DNA from: Opitutus sp. GAS368
GTDB lineage: Bacteria > Verrucomicrobiota > Verrucomicrobiia > Opitutales > Opitutaceae
Reading direction: 5' to 3'
Length of the DNA: 64,000 nucleotides
Assembly (NCBI GenBank): GCA_945903465.1
Contig: CAMDOF010000013.1
Location: forward strand, 1 to 64,000
Below, piece by piece: positions 1 through 8,205 of this stretch; position 1 is the first letter of the stretch, and each line of letters starts with the position of its first letter. Below the pieces are notes generated by a model. It was not told the origin of the DNA. It was given only the letters and a program-made list of their open reading frames with translations, and made no database searches. A program made the position numbers and the translations under genes.

Positions 1-298
1 CGGTTCCGCCGGGCGCAACGCCCGGCTCCACCACCGGGGGCTCCGGCCTGGCGGGTTGGGCTGTGCGCTTCGTTTCATTAGGATCAATCATCGGATTCAT
101 TGGCTTTCGGGTTTACTGCCCCGTGTCCAAGGAAATTGGTGGCGATATAGTCACGGCTCCCCTGAAATCCTTTTCGCGTAGCGAACCCTGCCGTGGGCCT
201 CCAACACGAGCCCAAGTCCCAACCGACAATCCGCAACTCACGGCTCGGTTAACCATGAGCAATACCCGTCGACTCACCGCCGTCTCTGCGAGGCCACC
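1..298. other. no gene recognised at window start
   Basis: Open frames exist on both strands but none resembles a known protein, and they run on into the heptamer array that follows. A perfect 8-bp hairpin (GCCGGGCG/CGCCCGGC, loop CAA) lies at 8-26. The stretch may include the lost 5' part of the transposase element downstream, but nothing visible proves it. Confidence 0.4.
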
Positions 299-493
299 CC
301 TCCGTCCTCTCCGCCCCCCCTCCGCCCTCCGCCCTCCCCCCTCCGCCCGCCGCCCTCCGCCCTCCGTCCTCCGCCCTCCGCCCTCCGCCCTCCGTCCTCC
401 GTCCTCCGCCCTCCGCCCTCCGCCCTCCGTCCTCCGCCCTCCGTCCTCCGCCCTCCGTCCTCCGCCCTCCGCCCTCCGTCCTCCGCCCTCCGC
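299..493. repeat. heptamer tandem repeat array (CCGCCCT/CCGTCCT)
   Basis: About 20 clean 7-bp units (CCGCCCT with a CCGTCCT variant) run from roughly 352 to 493, with more degenerate units from 299. Seven is not a multiple of three, so the array reads as low-complexity Pro/Ser/Arg in every frame on the plus strand. It ends exactly where recognisable transposase coding begins, so it has replaced or displaced the 5' part of that gene. Such arrays usually grow by replication slippage. Confidence 0.9.
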
Positions 494-1833
494 CATCTCT
501 ATCTCGCCGCGCACTCCGCCCTCACCGCCTGGCTCCGCCTGCGCACCGGCCAGCCCAACGGCCAACCCGGCCTCGTCGTCGCCGTCCAAACCTTCGGCGA
601 CTTTCTTCTCTGGCACCCCCACGTCCACGTCATCGCCACCGCCGGGGTCTTCACCCCCCCGACGGCACATTCCACCTCGCCCCCACCGGCGGTTGGCAAA
701 CCGTCGCCGATCTCTGGGGACAAACCGTTCGCAAACGACTCCACCGCACCCGCGCCTTGGCCCACGGCCAACTCGCCCGCCTCCTCTCCTGGTCCCACCG
801 CGGCTTCAATCTCGACGCCGGCCAAGCCCACCTCGCCGCCAACGATGCCCCCGGTCGCCGCCGCCTCGCCGAATATCTCCTGCGCGCACCCTTTTCCCTC
901 GAAAAAATCACCTATAACCCCGCCACCGCCAGCGTCCCCTACCGCTCCACTCCCCACTGGCCCACCCGCCGCACCTTCGAAGTCTGGACCGCCCCCAACT
1001 TCATCGCCACCCTCCTCGCCCATCTGCCCACCAAGGGCAGCCCCCAAGTCCGCTACTACGGCTGGTACAGTAATAAATCCCGCGGCCTCCGCACCTCCGC
1101 CGCCCAAGCCAGCACCCTCGCCGCCGCCCAAGCCAGTGCCAGCGCCGCCACCGCCACCGCCGACCCTACCGCCACCGCCACCGCAGACCCCACCACCGAC
1201 CCCGCGACGCCGGCCACTACCGACGCCCCCGCCGTCCCCTTCGCCGCGCCCCACCCGCCCCCACGGCGGCGCCGTCGCATCGCCTGGCGCGAATTAATCA
1301 AACACGTCTGGGGCGTCGATCCGCTTAAATGCCCACTCTGTCCGGACCAGCTCCGCCCCATCGCTGTCGTCAAAAAAACCACCGAGATCGCCACCCTCCT
1401 CGCCGCGCTCAACCTCCCCCGCCCCCACCAGCACCCTTGGGCCCACGGACCGCCCGCCCCGACCGGCACCGTCGTGGTGGACGCCCGCACCGGCACCGCC
1501 TATCCGGTCGACCCACGCCCCGACCCCGCGGATCTCCTGTATCCAAAAATCTATGACGAATCGCTCCGCTGCCGCGCCGCCGTCATGGATCCGCGGGACG
1601 ACTTCGATCAGACGGGCTGCGCGTGGCCAAGCGCACCCGTCGATCCCGCGGACGCGCCTGGGCAAGCAGAGCTGTTTGCCGACAACTACTCCCAGCCCGA
1701 CGCCGCCGCGAGCGAACCGGTCTTCTGGACAGAGCCCACCCGCCCCGCCGACCAGCGCCACCCCTCAGCCGACGCCGACCCTGCCGACCCCACGGCTGGA
1801 GGCGGGCCGGCCGACGCACTCGAGTCTTCCTGA
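494..1833 (+). pseudogene. IS91-family (HUH, Y2-type) transposase, 5'-truncated and frameshifted
   Basis: From 494 the frame reads HLYLAAHSALTAW, then a conserved block with FGDFLLWHPHVHVIATAG. HPHVH is the HUH metal-binding motif of rolling-circle transposases. A run of seven C at 654-660 shifts the frame by one base. The protein then continues from 661 through LAEYLLRAPFSLEKITY, VRYYGWYSNKSRGLR and WRELIKHVWGVDPLKCPLC to a stop at 1833, all typical of the IS91 transposase C-terminal half. A Thr/Ala/Pro-rich stretch (about 1090-1250) separates the last two blocks. The N-terminal zinc-binding part is missing, lost at the heptamer array. The copy should be inactive. Family assignment is confident; the exact IS is not identified. 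Confidence 0.85.
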
Positions 1834-2061
1834 GAAAATTAAAAAAACCTTGCGCCTCGACCCCGAGCAATCCGGAGGCCTGCCTCGGCTCATCGTGCCC
1901 CCCTCGATGATTGTCCCCCAAACGGCAAGCCGCGCCTTGCACCGCACCCGCAATCCCCCTTTCCGCCGCCGTCCCAAAGACCCAGCCTCATCCGAACCCG
2001 CCGCCCTCTCAAAATAGACTTATTTACCCCTCCTTCATCCAAATCCCACCATGCCCCTCCC

Positions 2062-2100
2062 CTTAAACCCCTCCCCACGCAAATCCAGTTTCCTAGCAAT
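2062..2100 (+). repeat. one-ended repeat, copy 1 (terminal part)
   Basis: The final 39 bp (CCTTAAACCCCTCCCCACGC, then AATCCAGTTTCCTAGCAAT) match the ends of the copies at 2685, 5095, 8190, 41508, 47017 and 56554. Here the repeat terminates the IS91-like remnant. It is followed directly by an unrelated IS30 fragment. Confidence 0.85.
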
Positions 2101-2132
2101 CAATAGACTGGCGATCGCGGTGTCGAGGCACC

Positions 2133-2291
2133 TGCGAAAGCCAGAACGGTCGCATCCGCCCCTACCTGCCCAAGGGCACGGATCTGTCGCTCGTCTCTTA
2201 TCAGCAACTCAGCGCTTAACAGGAAATGCTCAAAGAGCGTCCCTGAAAAATTCTTGGCTGGAAGAACCCTGCTCAATGTTTTCGTGAACTC
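2133..2291 (+). pseudogene. IS30-family transposase, 3' remnant with stop codons
   Basis: In the frame of 2145 the DNA reads NGRIRPYLPKGTDLSLVSYQ, then after a stop QEMLKERP, a second stop, and KILGWKNPAQCF. This is the characteristic C-terminal block of IS30 transposases (PKGTDLS followed by LN-RPRK-LGWKTPAE). Two in-frame stops and loss of everything upstream make it a dead fragment. It sits directly right of the IS91-like end. The following 2292-2532 holds no recognisable gene. Confidence 0.75.
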
Positions 2292-2532
2292 CTTATATCA
2301 AATTTTTATTCAAGTTGATCCTTGAGTGTGCCGAGGCATCATTCGACCTCTGCAGGTGAAGGTAAAATTATCCTATATTCTCCCCTGGCGCTGGCTGGAA
2401 ATAAGTTTCGTTGGATTGTGCCTTGATCTTGCAAAAGCGCCCGGCCTTATCTGGGGCGCTCTGCTGCTCATGCGTAGAAGAGCGGCGGGTATTCAACACT
2501 ATCTCAGAACTCACAGGAAGACGGAATTATAA

Positions 2533-2685
2533 GGGGCCAGGTGGACGGGGTCAGTCCGCTGATTGCAATGTCGGAGGTCCCAGCAGTCGGCATTCGTGAC
2601 CACGCGACGGTTCCGATCCAAGTATAAACACCGCGGAGCCTGCAGAATAAACCCCTCCCCCCCGCAAATCCAGTTTCCTAGCAAT
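2533..2685 (+). repeat. one-ended repeat, copy 2 (153 bp)
   Basis: Nearly identical over its whole length to 4943-5095, and over its last 144 bp to 8047-8190. The last 35-40 bp are also those at the end of the IS91-like remnants. The copy starts GGGGCCAGGTGGAC and ends in AATCCAGTTTCCTAGCAAT. The amidohydrolase ATG follows 15 bp after its right end. No protein-coding content is supported. Confidence 0.9.
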
Positions 2686-2699
2686 AACCCACTCCCACC

Positions 2700-4337
2700 A
2701 TGTTTCCGTTTCCGTTTCTCTCCGCCTCCCCCCGCTCCGTCCTCACCCTCAGCCTTGCGCTGGTGCTCCCCGGCCCGGCGCCCGCCGCGAACGCACCTTC
2801 CGGTGCCTCCGCGGAATTCAAGACGCAGGTCGTCAAGGACGTTGAGGCGATGAAGAAGCAGACGCAGGTCATGGTCGACACGATCTTCAGTTTCGCGGAG
2901 CTAGGGTTCCAGGAAATCGAAACCTCAAACTACCTGACCGGTCTCCTCGAAAAAGAGGGCTTCCGCATCGAGCGCGGCATCGCCGGCATGCCCACCGCCT
3001 GGAGCGCGACGTGGGGCTCGGGCAGGCCGGTCATCGCGCTTGGTTCCGACATCGACTGCATCCCGCAGGCCTCGCAGAAACCCGGCGTCGCCTATCACGA
3101 TCCGCTGATCGAGGGCGCCCCCGGCCACGGTGAAGGCCACAATTCCGGCCAGCCGCTCAACATCACCGCCGCACTCGCCGTGAAGCGCATCATGGAGGCC
3201 GCGAAACTTCCCGGCACGATCAAGCTCTGGCCGGGCGTGGCCGAGGAGCAGCTCGGTGGAAAGGCGTTCCTGGTGCGCGACGGCTATTTCAAAGACGTGG
3301 ACGTCGCGATCTTCAGCCACGTCGGCAACAACCTCCAGGTCTCGTGGGGCACCGGGCCCAACACCGGTCTGATCTCCGTCGAGTATTCGTTCAAGGGCGA
3401 GAGCGCCCACGCCGCCGGCGCCCCTTGGCGCGGACGCAGCGCACTCGATGCGGTGGAATTGATGAACGTCGGCTGGAATTACCGCCGCGAACATCTGCGC
3501 CTCCAGCAACGCTCCCATTACGTGATCACCAACGGCGGCGATCAACCCAACGTCGTCCCGATGAACGCGAGCGTGTGGTATTTTTTCCGCGAGCTCGACT
3601 ACGAGCACATCGTCGAACTGCGCGAGATCGGCAACACGATGGCGCAGGCCGCGGCGATGATGTCGAACACCAGCGTGAGTTCGCGGGTGCTCGGCAGCGC
3701 GTGGCCCGGGCACTTCAACCGCCCCGTCGCCGAGGCCATGAACGAAAACATCAAGCAGGTCGGGCTGCCCCAATGGAGCGAAGCCGATCAGAAGCTCGCG
3801 AAGTCGCTCCAGGGCGAGATCAAGGCGCCGACCAGCGGCCTGGCCGTCCAACTCCGCGGCCTGCGCGGCCCCGCGACCGAGGCCGATCGCACGGGCGGCT
3901 CCGACGACATCGGCGACGTGTCGTGGAACGTGCCGACCGTTGTCCTCAACTACCCCGCCAACATCCCGAACCTCCCCGGCCACAACTGGGCGAACGCGAT
4001 TGCGATGGCCACACCCATCGCGCACAAGGGCACGACCGCCGGCGCCAAGGTCCTGGCGATGACGATGCTCGACCTCCTGACGACCCCTGCCATGGTGGAA
4101 AAATCCTGGAGCTACTTCCGCGACGAACAGACGAAGACCGTGAAATATCGGCCCCTGATCGCTCCCACCGACCAGCCGGCCACTTCGCTGAACGTCAAGA
4201 TCATGGCCGAGTATCGCGAGCGGATGAAAAAATTCTACTACGACTCGTCGCGGTATGAAACGTATCTCGATCAGCTCAAGATCACCTACCCGACGGTGCG
4301 GATCAGCGCGCCGCCGGCACCGGGCGAAAAGAAATAA
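2700..4337 (+). CDS. M20-family amidohydrolase (AbgB-like), exported
   Basis: A 545-residue protein with a signal peptide (about 1-30, ending near PAPAANA) and an M20 metallopeptidase fold. GSDID (115-119), the GHGEGHN metal region (142-148) and EEQLGGK (182-188) match the two-metal site of the aminobenzoyl-glutamate utilisation B / amidohydrolase branch. The dimerisation domain is expected around 220-350. The likely role is hydrolysis of an N-acyl or peptide-like amide in the periplasm; the substrate is not known. It begins 15 bp after a repeat end, so its own upstream region is gone or supplied by the repeat. It is followed after 77 bp by a truncated response regulator in the same direction, which may once have been part of another operon. 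Confidence 0.85.
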   Translation: MFPFPFLSASPRSVLTLSLALVLPGPAPAANAPSGASAEFKTQVVKDVEAMKKQTQVMVDTIFSFAELGFQEIETSNYLTGLLEKEGFRIERGIAGMPTAWSATWGSGRPVIALGSDIDCIPQASQKPGVAYHDPLIEGAPGHGEGHNSGQPLNITAALAVKRIMEAAKLPGTIKLWPGVAEEQLGGKAFLVRDGYFKDVDVAIFSHVGNNLQVSWGTGPNTGLISVEYSFKGESAHAAGAPWRGRSALDAVELMNVGWNYRREHLRLQQRSHYVITNGGDQPNVVPMNASVWYFFRELDYEHIVELREIGNTMAQAAAMMSNTSVSSRVLGSAWPGHFNRPVAEAMNENIKQVGLPQWSEADQKLAKSLQGEIKAPTSGLAVQLRGLRGPATEADRTGGSDDIGDVSWNVPTVVLNYPANIPNLPGHNWANAIAMATPIAHKGTTAGAKVLAMTMLDLLTTPAMVEKSWSYFRDEQTKTVKYRPLIAPTDQPATSLNVKIMAEYRERMKKFYYDSSRYETYLDQLKITYPTVRISAPPAPGEKK

Positions 4338-4414
4338 GCGCGACGGGCGCGCGTTCGCCCAACTCTTCACCCGACCCCGGCCCGGAGTCGGCCGACGCTC
4401 ACCGCTCTCCACTC

Positions 4415-4941
4415 ATGCGCGTCCTCGTCGTCGAAGATGATGCCAAGATGGCCTCGTTCGTCGTGCGCGGCCTGAAACAGGCCGGCTATGCCGTCGACCA
4501 CGCCCCCGATGGCGAGACCGGCCTCGCGCTGGCGCAGTCAACCGATTACGACGCCGCCATCGTCGACGTGATGCTCCCGCACCTCGACGGCATCAGCCTC
4601 GTGCGCCGGATCCGCGCGGCGCGCCGGCCGCTCCCCGTGTTGTTCCTGAGCGCGAAGAGTTCGGTCGACGATCGGGTGCGCGGGCTTCAGGCCGGCGGCG
4701 ACGATTACCTCACGAAACCGTTCGCGTTTTCGGATCTGGTCGCGCGGGTGCAGGCGCTCATCCGCCGCGCGACGTCGTCGCCCGAAACGAAAAAACTCAC
4801 GGCGGGCGATGTCACATTGGATCTCGTCACCCGTGAAGTCTCCTGCGCGGGGAACCCGGTCGAGCTGCAGCCGCGCGAGTTTTCACTGCTCGCGTTCCTC
4901 CTGCGCCATGTCGGCCGCTCCGTGAGCAAGACGATGATTCT
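4415..4941 (+). pseudogene. OmpR/CusR-type response regulator, 3'-truncated by repeat
   Basis: The receiver domain is intact: acidic pair D8/D9, phosphoacceptor D51 in IVDVMLP, and K101 in TKPF. The C-terminal winged-helix domain starts near residue 125 and reads ELQPREFSLLAFLLRHVGR. It then stops at SKTMIL, where the repeat copy at 4943 begins. The frame continues into repeat sequence and ends at 4972. Family members continue for about 40 more residues, including the recognition helix and wing, so DNA binding should be lost. The missing 3' end does not reappear beyond the repeat, so this is a junction and not a simple insertion. No partner histidine kinase is present. Confidence 0.85.
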
Positions 4942-4942
4942 G

Positions 4943-5095
4943 GGGGCCAGGTGGACAGGGTCAGTCCGCTGATTGCAATGTCGGAGGTCCCAGCAGTCGG
5001 CATTCGTGACCACGCGACGGTTCCGATCCAAATATGAACACCGCGGAGCCTACAGAATAAACCCCTCCCCCCCGCAAATCCAGTTTCCTAGCAAT
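4943..5095 (+). repeat. one-ended repeat, copy 3 (153 bp), between two broken genes
   Basis: Same 153-bp sequence as 2533-2685 with a few substitutions. On its left it cuts off the response regulator. On its right it cuts off a leftward gene that begins at 5162. Neither lost part is found on the other side. It ends with AATCCAGTTTCCTAGCAAT like the other copies. Confidence 0.92.
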
Positions 5096-5162
5096 GGTAA
5101 GCCAGCGCGGTCGGGACCAATCCCACGACGGCGCACGCGCCCACGCGCCACCAGCGACTCAT
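5088..5162 (-). pseudogene. truncated start of an exported protein (signal peptide only)
   Basis: An ATG at 5162 overlaps the stop of the ceramidase-like gene in an ATGA arrangement, which is typical of translational coupling. The frame reads MSRWWRVGACAVVGLVPTAL then AY, a convincing signal peptide. It enters the repeat at 5095 and stops at the TAG inside CTAG. It is the first 22 codons of the third gene of a leftward operon; the rest is lost. The function of the original gene cannot be told. Confidence 0.7.
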
Positions 5163-6559
5163 CGCGGCGATCCCTTCAGAAAATCGGCAGGCAACACGTC
5201 GTACACCGTGCGCACGATTCGGTCTTCGGTCTCATCGGCCAAACGTGTCGGCCAGCCGTAATAATCCATCGCGTTGTCCGCCTCGTAACCGCCTTCCTTG
5301 AGCACTTGCCGCGAGGGAATGTAGCACGGCACGTGGTTTGAGTAGGCATTCACCCATAAGCGCGAAACGCCCAGCTCGCGCTTCAAACGCAACGCGTAGT
5401 CGGCCACCACTTCCCCGCCGAGAAACACCATCGCGAAATCTCCGCCAAAAGCCCACGCCTGCACCGGATAGGGCACCGCCGATGGCAAAGGATTTCCGTC
5501 GTCGAGTGTCCGTAAAAACTGCGCCGCCGCATAGGCCACGTTCGGTTTTCCCTTGAGCCGCGCCTCGAGTTCTTCCCTCGGCACTGATCGGCCGAGCGGG
5601 AGTTCAATGCGCCGAAACGCGGCGCTCGTCACTCGGCCCACGGACCGCATTTCGCCGGCCATCACGCGCGCCACTTCATCGGCCACCGTTTTTCCATTCG
5701 TCGCCACCGCCGGCAGCCCACGCGGCTGCGGATCCGAATCTGCCCCACAGCCAATCGCGACGAGCGCCAACGCGCCCGCGTTCGCGCCCTCGATGCGCTT
5801 TGCCGCCTCGCCGGCCCAATCGGGATGCACATAGTTGTCGCCGCCCTTGAGGGTGGTGCAATGGCACGCGTAGTTCACCAACACGGCGCGCACGCCGCCA
5901 CGCTCGTCCACCGCCCGCAGCACGGGCAAAGCATGATCTACTGGTCCGCCCGGCGTCGCTTTGTAACCGGTGTGCTTGCCGTCGACGATCAGCCGGCGGT
6001 TCACCGCGAACTCCGCCTTGCCCTGCGCCCAAGCGAGCCGCGCCGGCTGCCGATTAGCGAGTGCCGCCAGCGCCACCGAAATAAGTTTCTGCTGCAGCAT
6101 CGCCGTGTAACGCTCAATCCGCGCCGTCTCGTCCGCGGGCAAATCCCGCGAGAACATAAAGGGAATGGTGCCCGCAATCGCCGGCCCCGTGTGTTGGTGC
6201 GTCGCGCACACTGCGATTCGTTCGCGAGTTAGGGCAGGATATTTCGCCCGCACCCCGGCTGCCACTGCCTCGCTGATGGCCTCGCTCACCGCGATCACTT
6301 CCGCCGTCACGATCACCACCGCACCATCCGCATCCGACCCGATCGCGAGCGCCCGCGCCGTCATCGGTACTTCCACCCGCGTGGCCTCCGCTGGTCGCGA
6401 CTGATATCCGGAAAGGCGGATCGGCATTTCCGGCGTGATATCAATCCTCGCCACGCCGACCGCCACCGACGGCTCCGCCGCGCGCAGTGCGACCACCATC
6501 AGCAGCCCCAAGATCACCCCGCGAAACCCAACGCGCATGGTCTTCATCGCGCGCCTCAC
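5159..6559 (-). CDS. neutral/alkaline ceramidase-like exported protein
   Basis: A 466-residue protein with a signal peptide (about 1-28, ending ALRAAEP). It resembles the N-terminal domain of the neutral/alkaline non-lysosomal ceramidase family: GVARIDITPEMPIRLSGY near the start, CATHQHTGPAI (a His-rich zinc site), NYACHCTTLKG and YVHPDWAG. The C-terminal ceramidase domain of classical enzymes is absent; short forms like this are common in Verrucomicrobiota and Planctomycetes and their substrates are mostly unknown. It is the second gene of a leftward operon. Its ATG overlaps the upstream oxidoreductase stop (ATGA, 6556-6559), and its own stop overlaps the start of a truncated third gene. Confidence 0.82.
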   Translation of the reverse strand: MRRAMKTMRVGFRGVILGLLMVVALRAAEPSVAVGVARIDITPEMPIRLSGYQSRPAEATRVEVPMTARALAIGSDADGAVVIVTAEVIAVSEAISEAVAAGVRAKYPALTRERIAVCATHQHTGPAIAGTIPFMFSRDLPADETARIERYTAMLQQKLISVALAALANRQPARLAWAQGKAEFAVNRRLIVDGKHTGYKATPGGPVDHALPVLRAVDERGGVRAVLVNYACHCTTLKGGDNYVHPDWAGEAAKRIEGANAGALALVAIGCGADSDPQPRGLPAVATNGKTVADEVARVMAGEMRSVGRVTSAAFRRIELPLGRSVPREELEARLKGKPNVAYAAAQFLRTLDDGNPLPSAVPYPVQAWAFGGDFAMVFLGGEVVADYALRLKRELGVSRLWVNAYSNHVPCYIPSRQVLKEGGYEADNAMDYYGWPTRLADETEDRIVRTVYDVLPADFLKGSPR

Positions 6560-8031
6560 ACCGTCTCCGGAATCACATAGGGCGGACGCTGCGTCTCCTG
6601 CAGGAAGTAGCGCGCCCGCTCAAGTGCGCCTTCCACGCCCGACGACACTCGCGCAATCCCGTCGCCGTTGGCCTCGATATCCATCCACGGCCCGAGCGTG
6701 AGCGGGCGTTTAGCCAGATCGACACTGTGAACCGCGAGATGGTCGCCCATCGATTTCGCCACCGCCGCAGCCGCCGGCATCGCTCCCAGCGCACTCGCGA
6801 TCTCGTTTTGCGTGGCGGGAACCCCGACCCGCATCGAAATATTTCCAAAGTGGCACATCGCTGCCGAGGCGTGCCCGATTTCAGCCGACGCTGCGAGGTC
6901 CTGCGTGCGACGACTCCGCACCGCATCCAAAAAATTCGTCATGTGCGCCACCACGCCGCCTTCACCGGGAAATTTCTTAATCACCTTGCCGCTCGGATCG
7001 TTCGCTGTGCAACCGATCAAACCAGCCAGCGTGCCGCCCTCGCAGTGCGCCACCACACCCACGCGCAGCCCGCCCGCCTGGTCCATGTAGCTAACGCCGG
7101 GTTTCGCCGGCAGCCCACGCGCCTCAAAAATCACCGGCGCCACGTCGTAGTCGTAAACCGCGATCTGCGCATTCGGTGTCTCCGCCGGATCGTCGTGCAC
7201 GAAGCGCCCGCCGAGCCCAAGCACGCGCTTCGGTGGTCCGTCCGCTCGCACCATCCGCCGCGCCACATCAAGGATGTGCACGCCGTTGTTGCCCAACTCG
7301 CCGTTGCCCGTCGCCCACGACCAGTGCCAGTCGTAGTGCAACTCGTCCCGCTCCAGCGGCAGCACCGGCGTTGGCCCGCAAAACACATCGTAGTTCATCC
7401 AGTCCGGATACCACGGCGCCCGGCGCGGAATCGCGTCACGTTTTCCATAGTAGGGCGCGTGAACATATTTTATTTTCCCGAGTCCGCCTTCTTGCAAAAA
7501 CTTGATTCCCGCCGCGAGCCCGTCCTCGGAACGATACTGCGTCCCCACCTGCACGATGCGCCCGTATTTCGCCGCCGCCTCCACCATCTTGCGCCCCTCC
7601 CATACCGTATGGCTCATCGGCTTCTCGACGTAGACATCCTTGCCCGCCTGACACGCCCATACAGTAAGCAACGCATGCCAATGATTCGGCGTCACGATGA
7701 GCACCGCATCGACCTCCGCCCGTGCCAGGACCGCCCGCGCATCCGTGCTGGTAAACGGCGGCGGCGTCCCCGCCTTCAAACCTGCCTGCGCCTTCGCCAT
7801 CTGCTTCGGATCAACATCGCAAAGCGCAACGACGCGCACGTCTTTCCGCATCATCAGCTGCTTGATGTGCGCCTGCGCCTTGGCCCCACAGCCGATAACC
7901 CCAAGACGCACCGCCTCGTTGGCCCCGGCTGGCGCGGCCCACGCCGAGCTGCGCAGCCCACCGGCGGCGAGGCCGACTCCGGCCAGCGCGGTTGATTTAA
8001 ATAGGAAGGAACGCCGGGAGATTTTTTTCAT
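6556..8031 (-). CDS. Gfo/Idh/MocA family oxidoreductase, Tat-exported
   Basis: A 491-residue protein with a twin-arginine signal (SRRSFLFKSTALAGVGLAAG). It has a Rossmann NAD(P)-binding motif (GVIGCGAKAQAH) and the EKPMSHTVWEG block that carries the family's EKP lysine. Members oxidise or epimerise sugars and cyclitols or open glycosidic bonds; the substrate here is not determinable. It is first in a leftward operon with the ceramidase-like gene. Only 15 bp separate its ATG from a repeat copy at 8047, so its native promoter has been removed and any transcription must start in or beyond the repeat. Confidence 0.87.
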   Translation of the reverse strand: MKKISRRSFLFKSTALAGVGLAAGGLRSSAWAAPAGANEAVRLGVIGCGAKAQAHIKQLMMRKDVRVVALCDVDPKQMAKAQAGLKAGTPPPFTSTDARAVLARAEVDAVLIVTPNHWHALLTVWACQAGKDVYVEKPMSHTVWEGRKMVEAAAKYGRIVQVGTQYRSEDGLAAGIKFLQEGGLGKIKYVHAPYYGKRDAIPRRAPWYPDWMNYDVFCGPTPVLPLERDELHYDWHWSWATGNGELGNNGVHILDVARRMVRADGPPKRVLGLGGRFVHDDPAETPNAQIAVYDYDVAPVIFEARGLPAKPGVSYMDQAGGLRVGVVAHCEGGTLAGLIGCTANDPSGKVIKKFPGEGGVVAHMTNFLDAVRSRRTQDLAASAEIGHASAAMCHFGNISMRVGVPATQNEIASALGAMPAAAAVAKSMGDHLAVHSVDLAKRPLTLGPWMDIEANGDGIARVSSGVEGALERARYFLQETQRPPYVIPETV

Positions 8032-8046
8032 GTGGGGAGAAAGCGC

Positions 8047-8190
8047 TGGACGGGGTCAGTCCGCTGATTGCAATGTCCGAGGTCCCAGCAGTCGGCATTC
8101 GTGACCACGCGACGGTTCCGATCCAAGTATAAACACCGCGCAGCCTGCAGAATAACCCCCTCCCCCCCGCAAATCCAGTTTCCTGGCAAT
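8047..8190 (+). repeat. one-ended repeat, copy 4 (144 bp)
   Basis: It aligns with the last 144 bp of the 153-bp copies, with a few substitutions (CCTGGCAAT in place of CCTAGCAAT at the end). Its left end is 9 bp shorter than in copies 2 and 3, while its right end is the same. A TonB receptor ATG follows 15 bp after the right end, the same spacing as between copy 2 and the amidohydrolase. Confidence 0.9.
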
Positions 8191-8205
8191 GACTCCCTTT
8201 CCCCT

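Larger units (their letters stand above)
299..2100 (+). mobile_element. decayed IS91-like element with intact right end
   Basis: This groups the transposase remnant, its 3' non-coding region and a right end that finishes in AATCCAGTTTCCTAGCAAT at 2082-2100. The 3' region (about 1834-2100) is shared with a second remnant at about 40937-41508, so both derive from one element family. The right end is also shared with shorter repeat copies elsewhere in the window. In IS91-type elements the origin end lies 3' of the transposase gene, so this end is the likely ori-like end. The left boundary is not defined. Confidence 0.65.

Noticed and set aside
63..917. 284-residue open frame across the heptamer array
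   Set aside because: It is low-complexity from the array and runs out of frame over the real transposase coding; no family similarity.
499..1254. Gly-rich open frame on the minus strand
   Set aside because: Shadow of the transposase remnant caused by high GC; composition is Gly/Ala only.
2925..4412. 495-residue open frame antisense to the amidohydrolase
   Set aside because: The plus-strand gene has clear M20 motifs; the antisense frame has none and is a GC-driven shadow.
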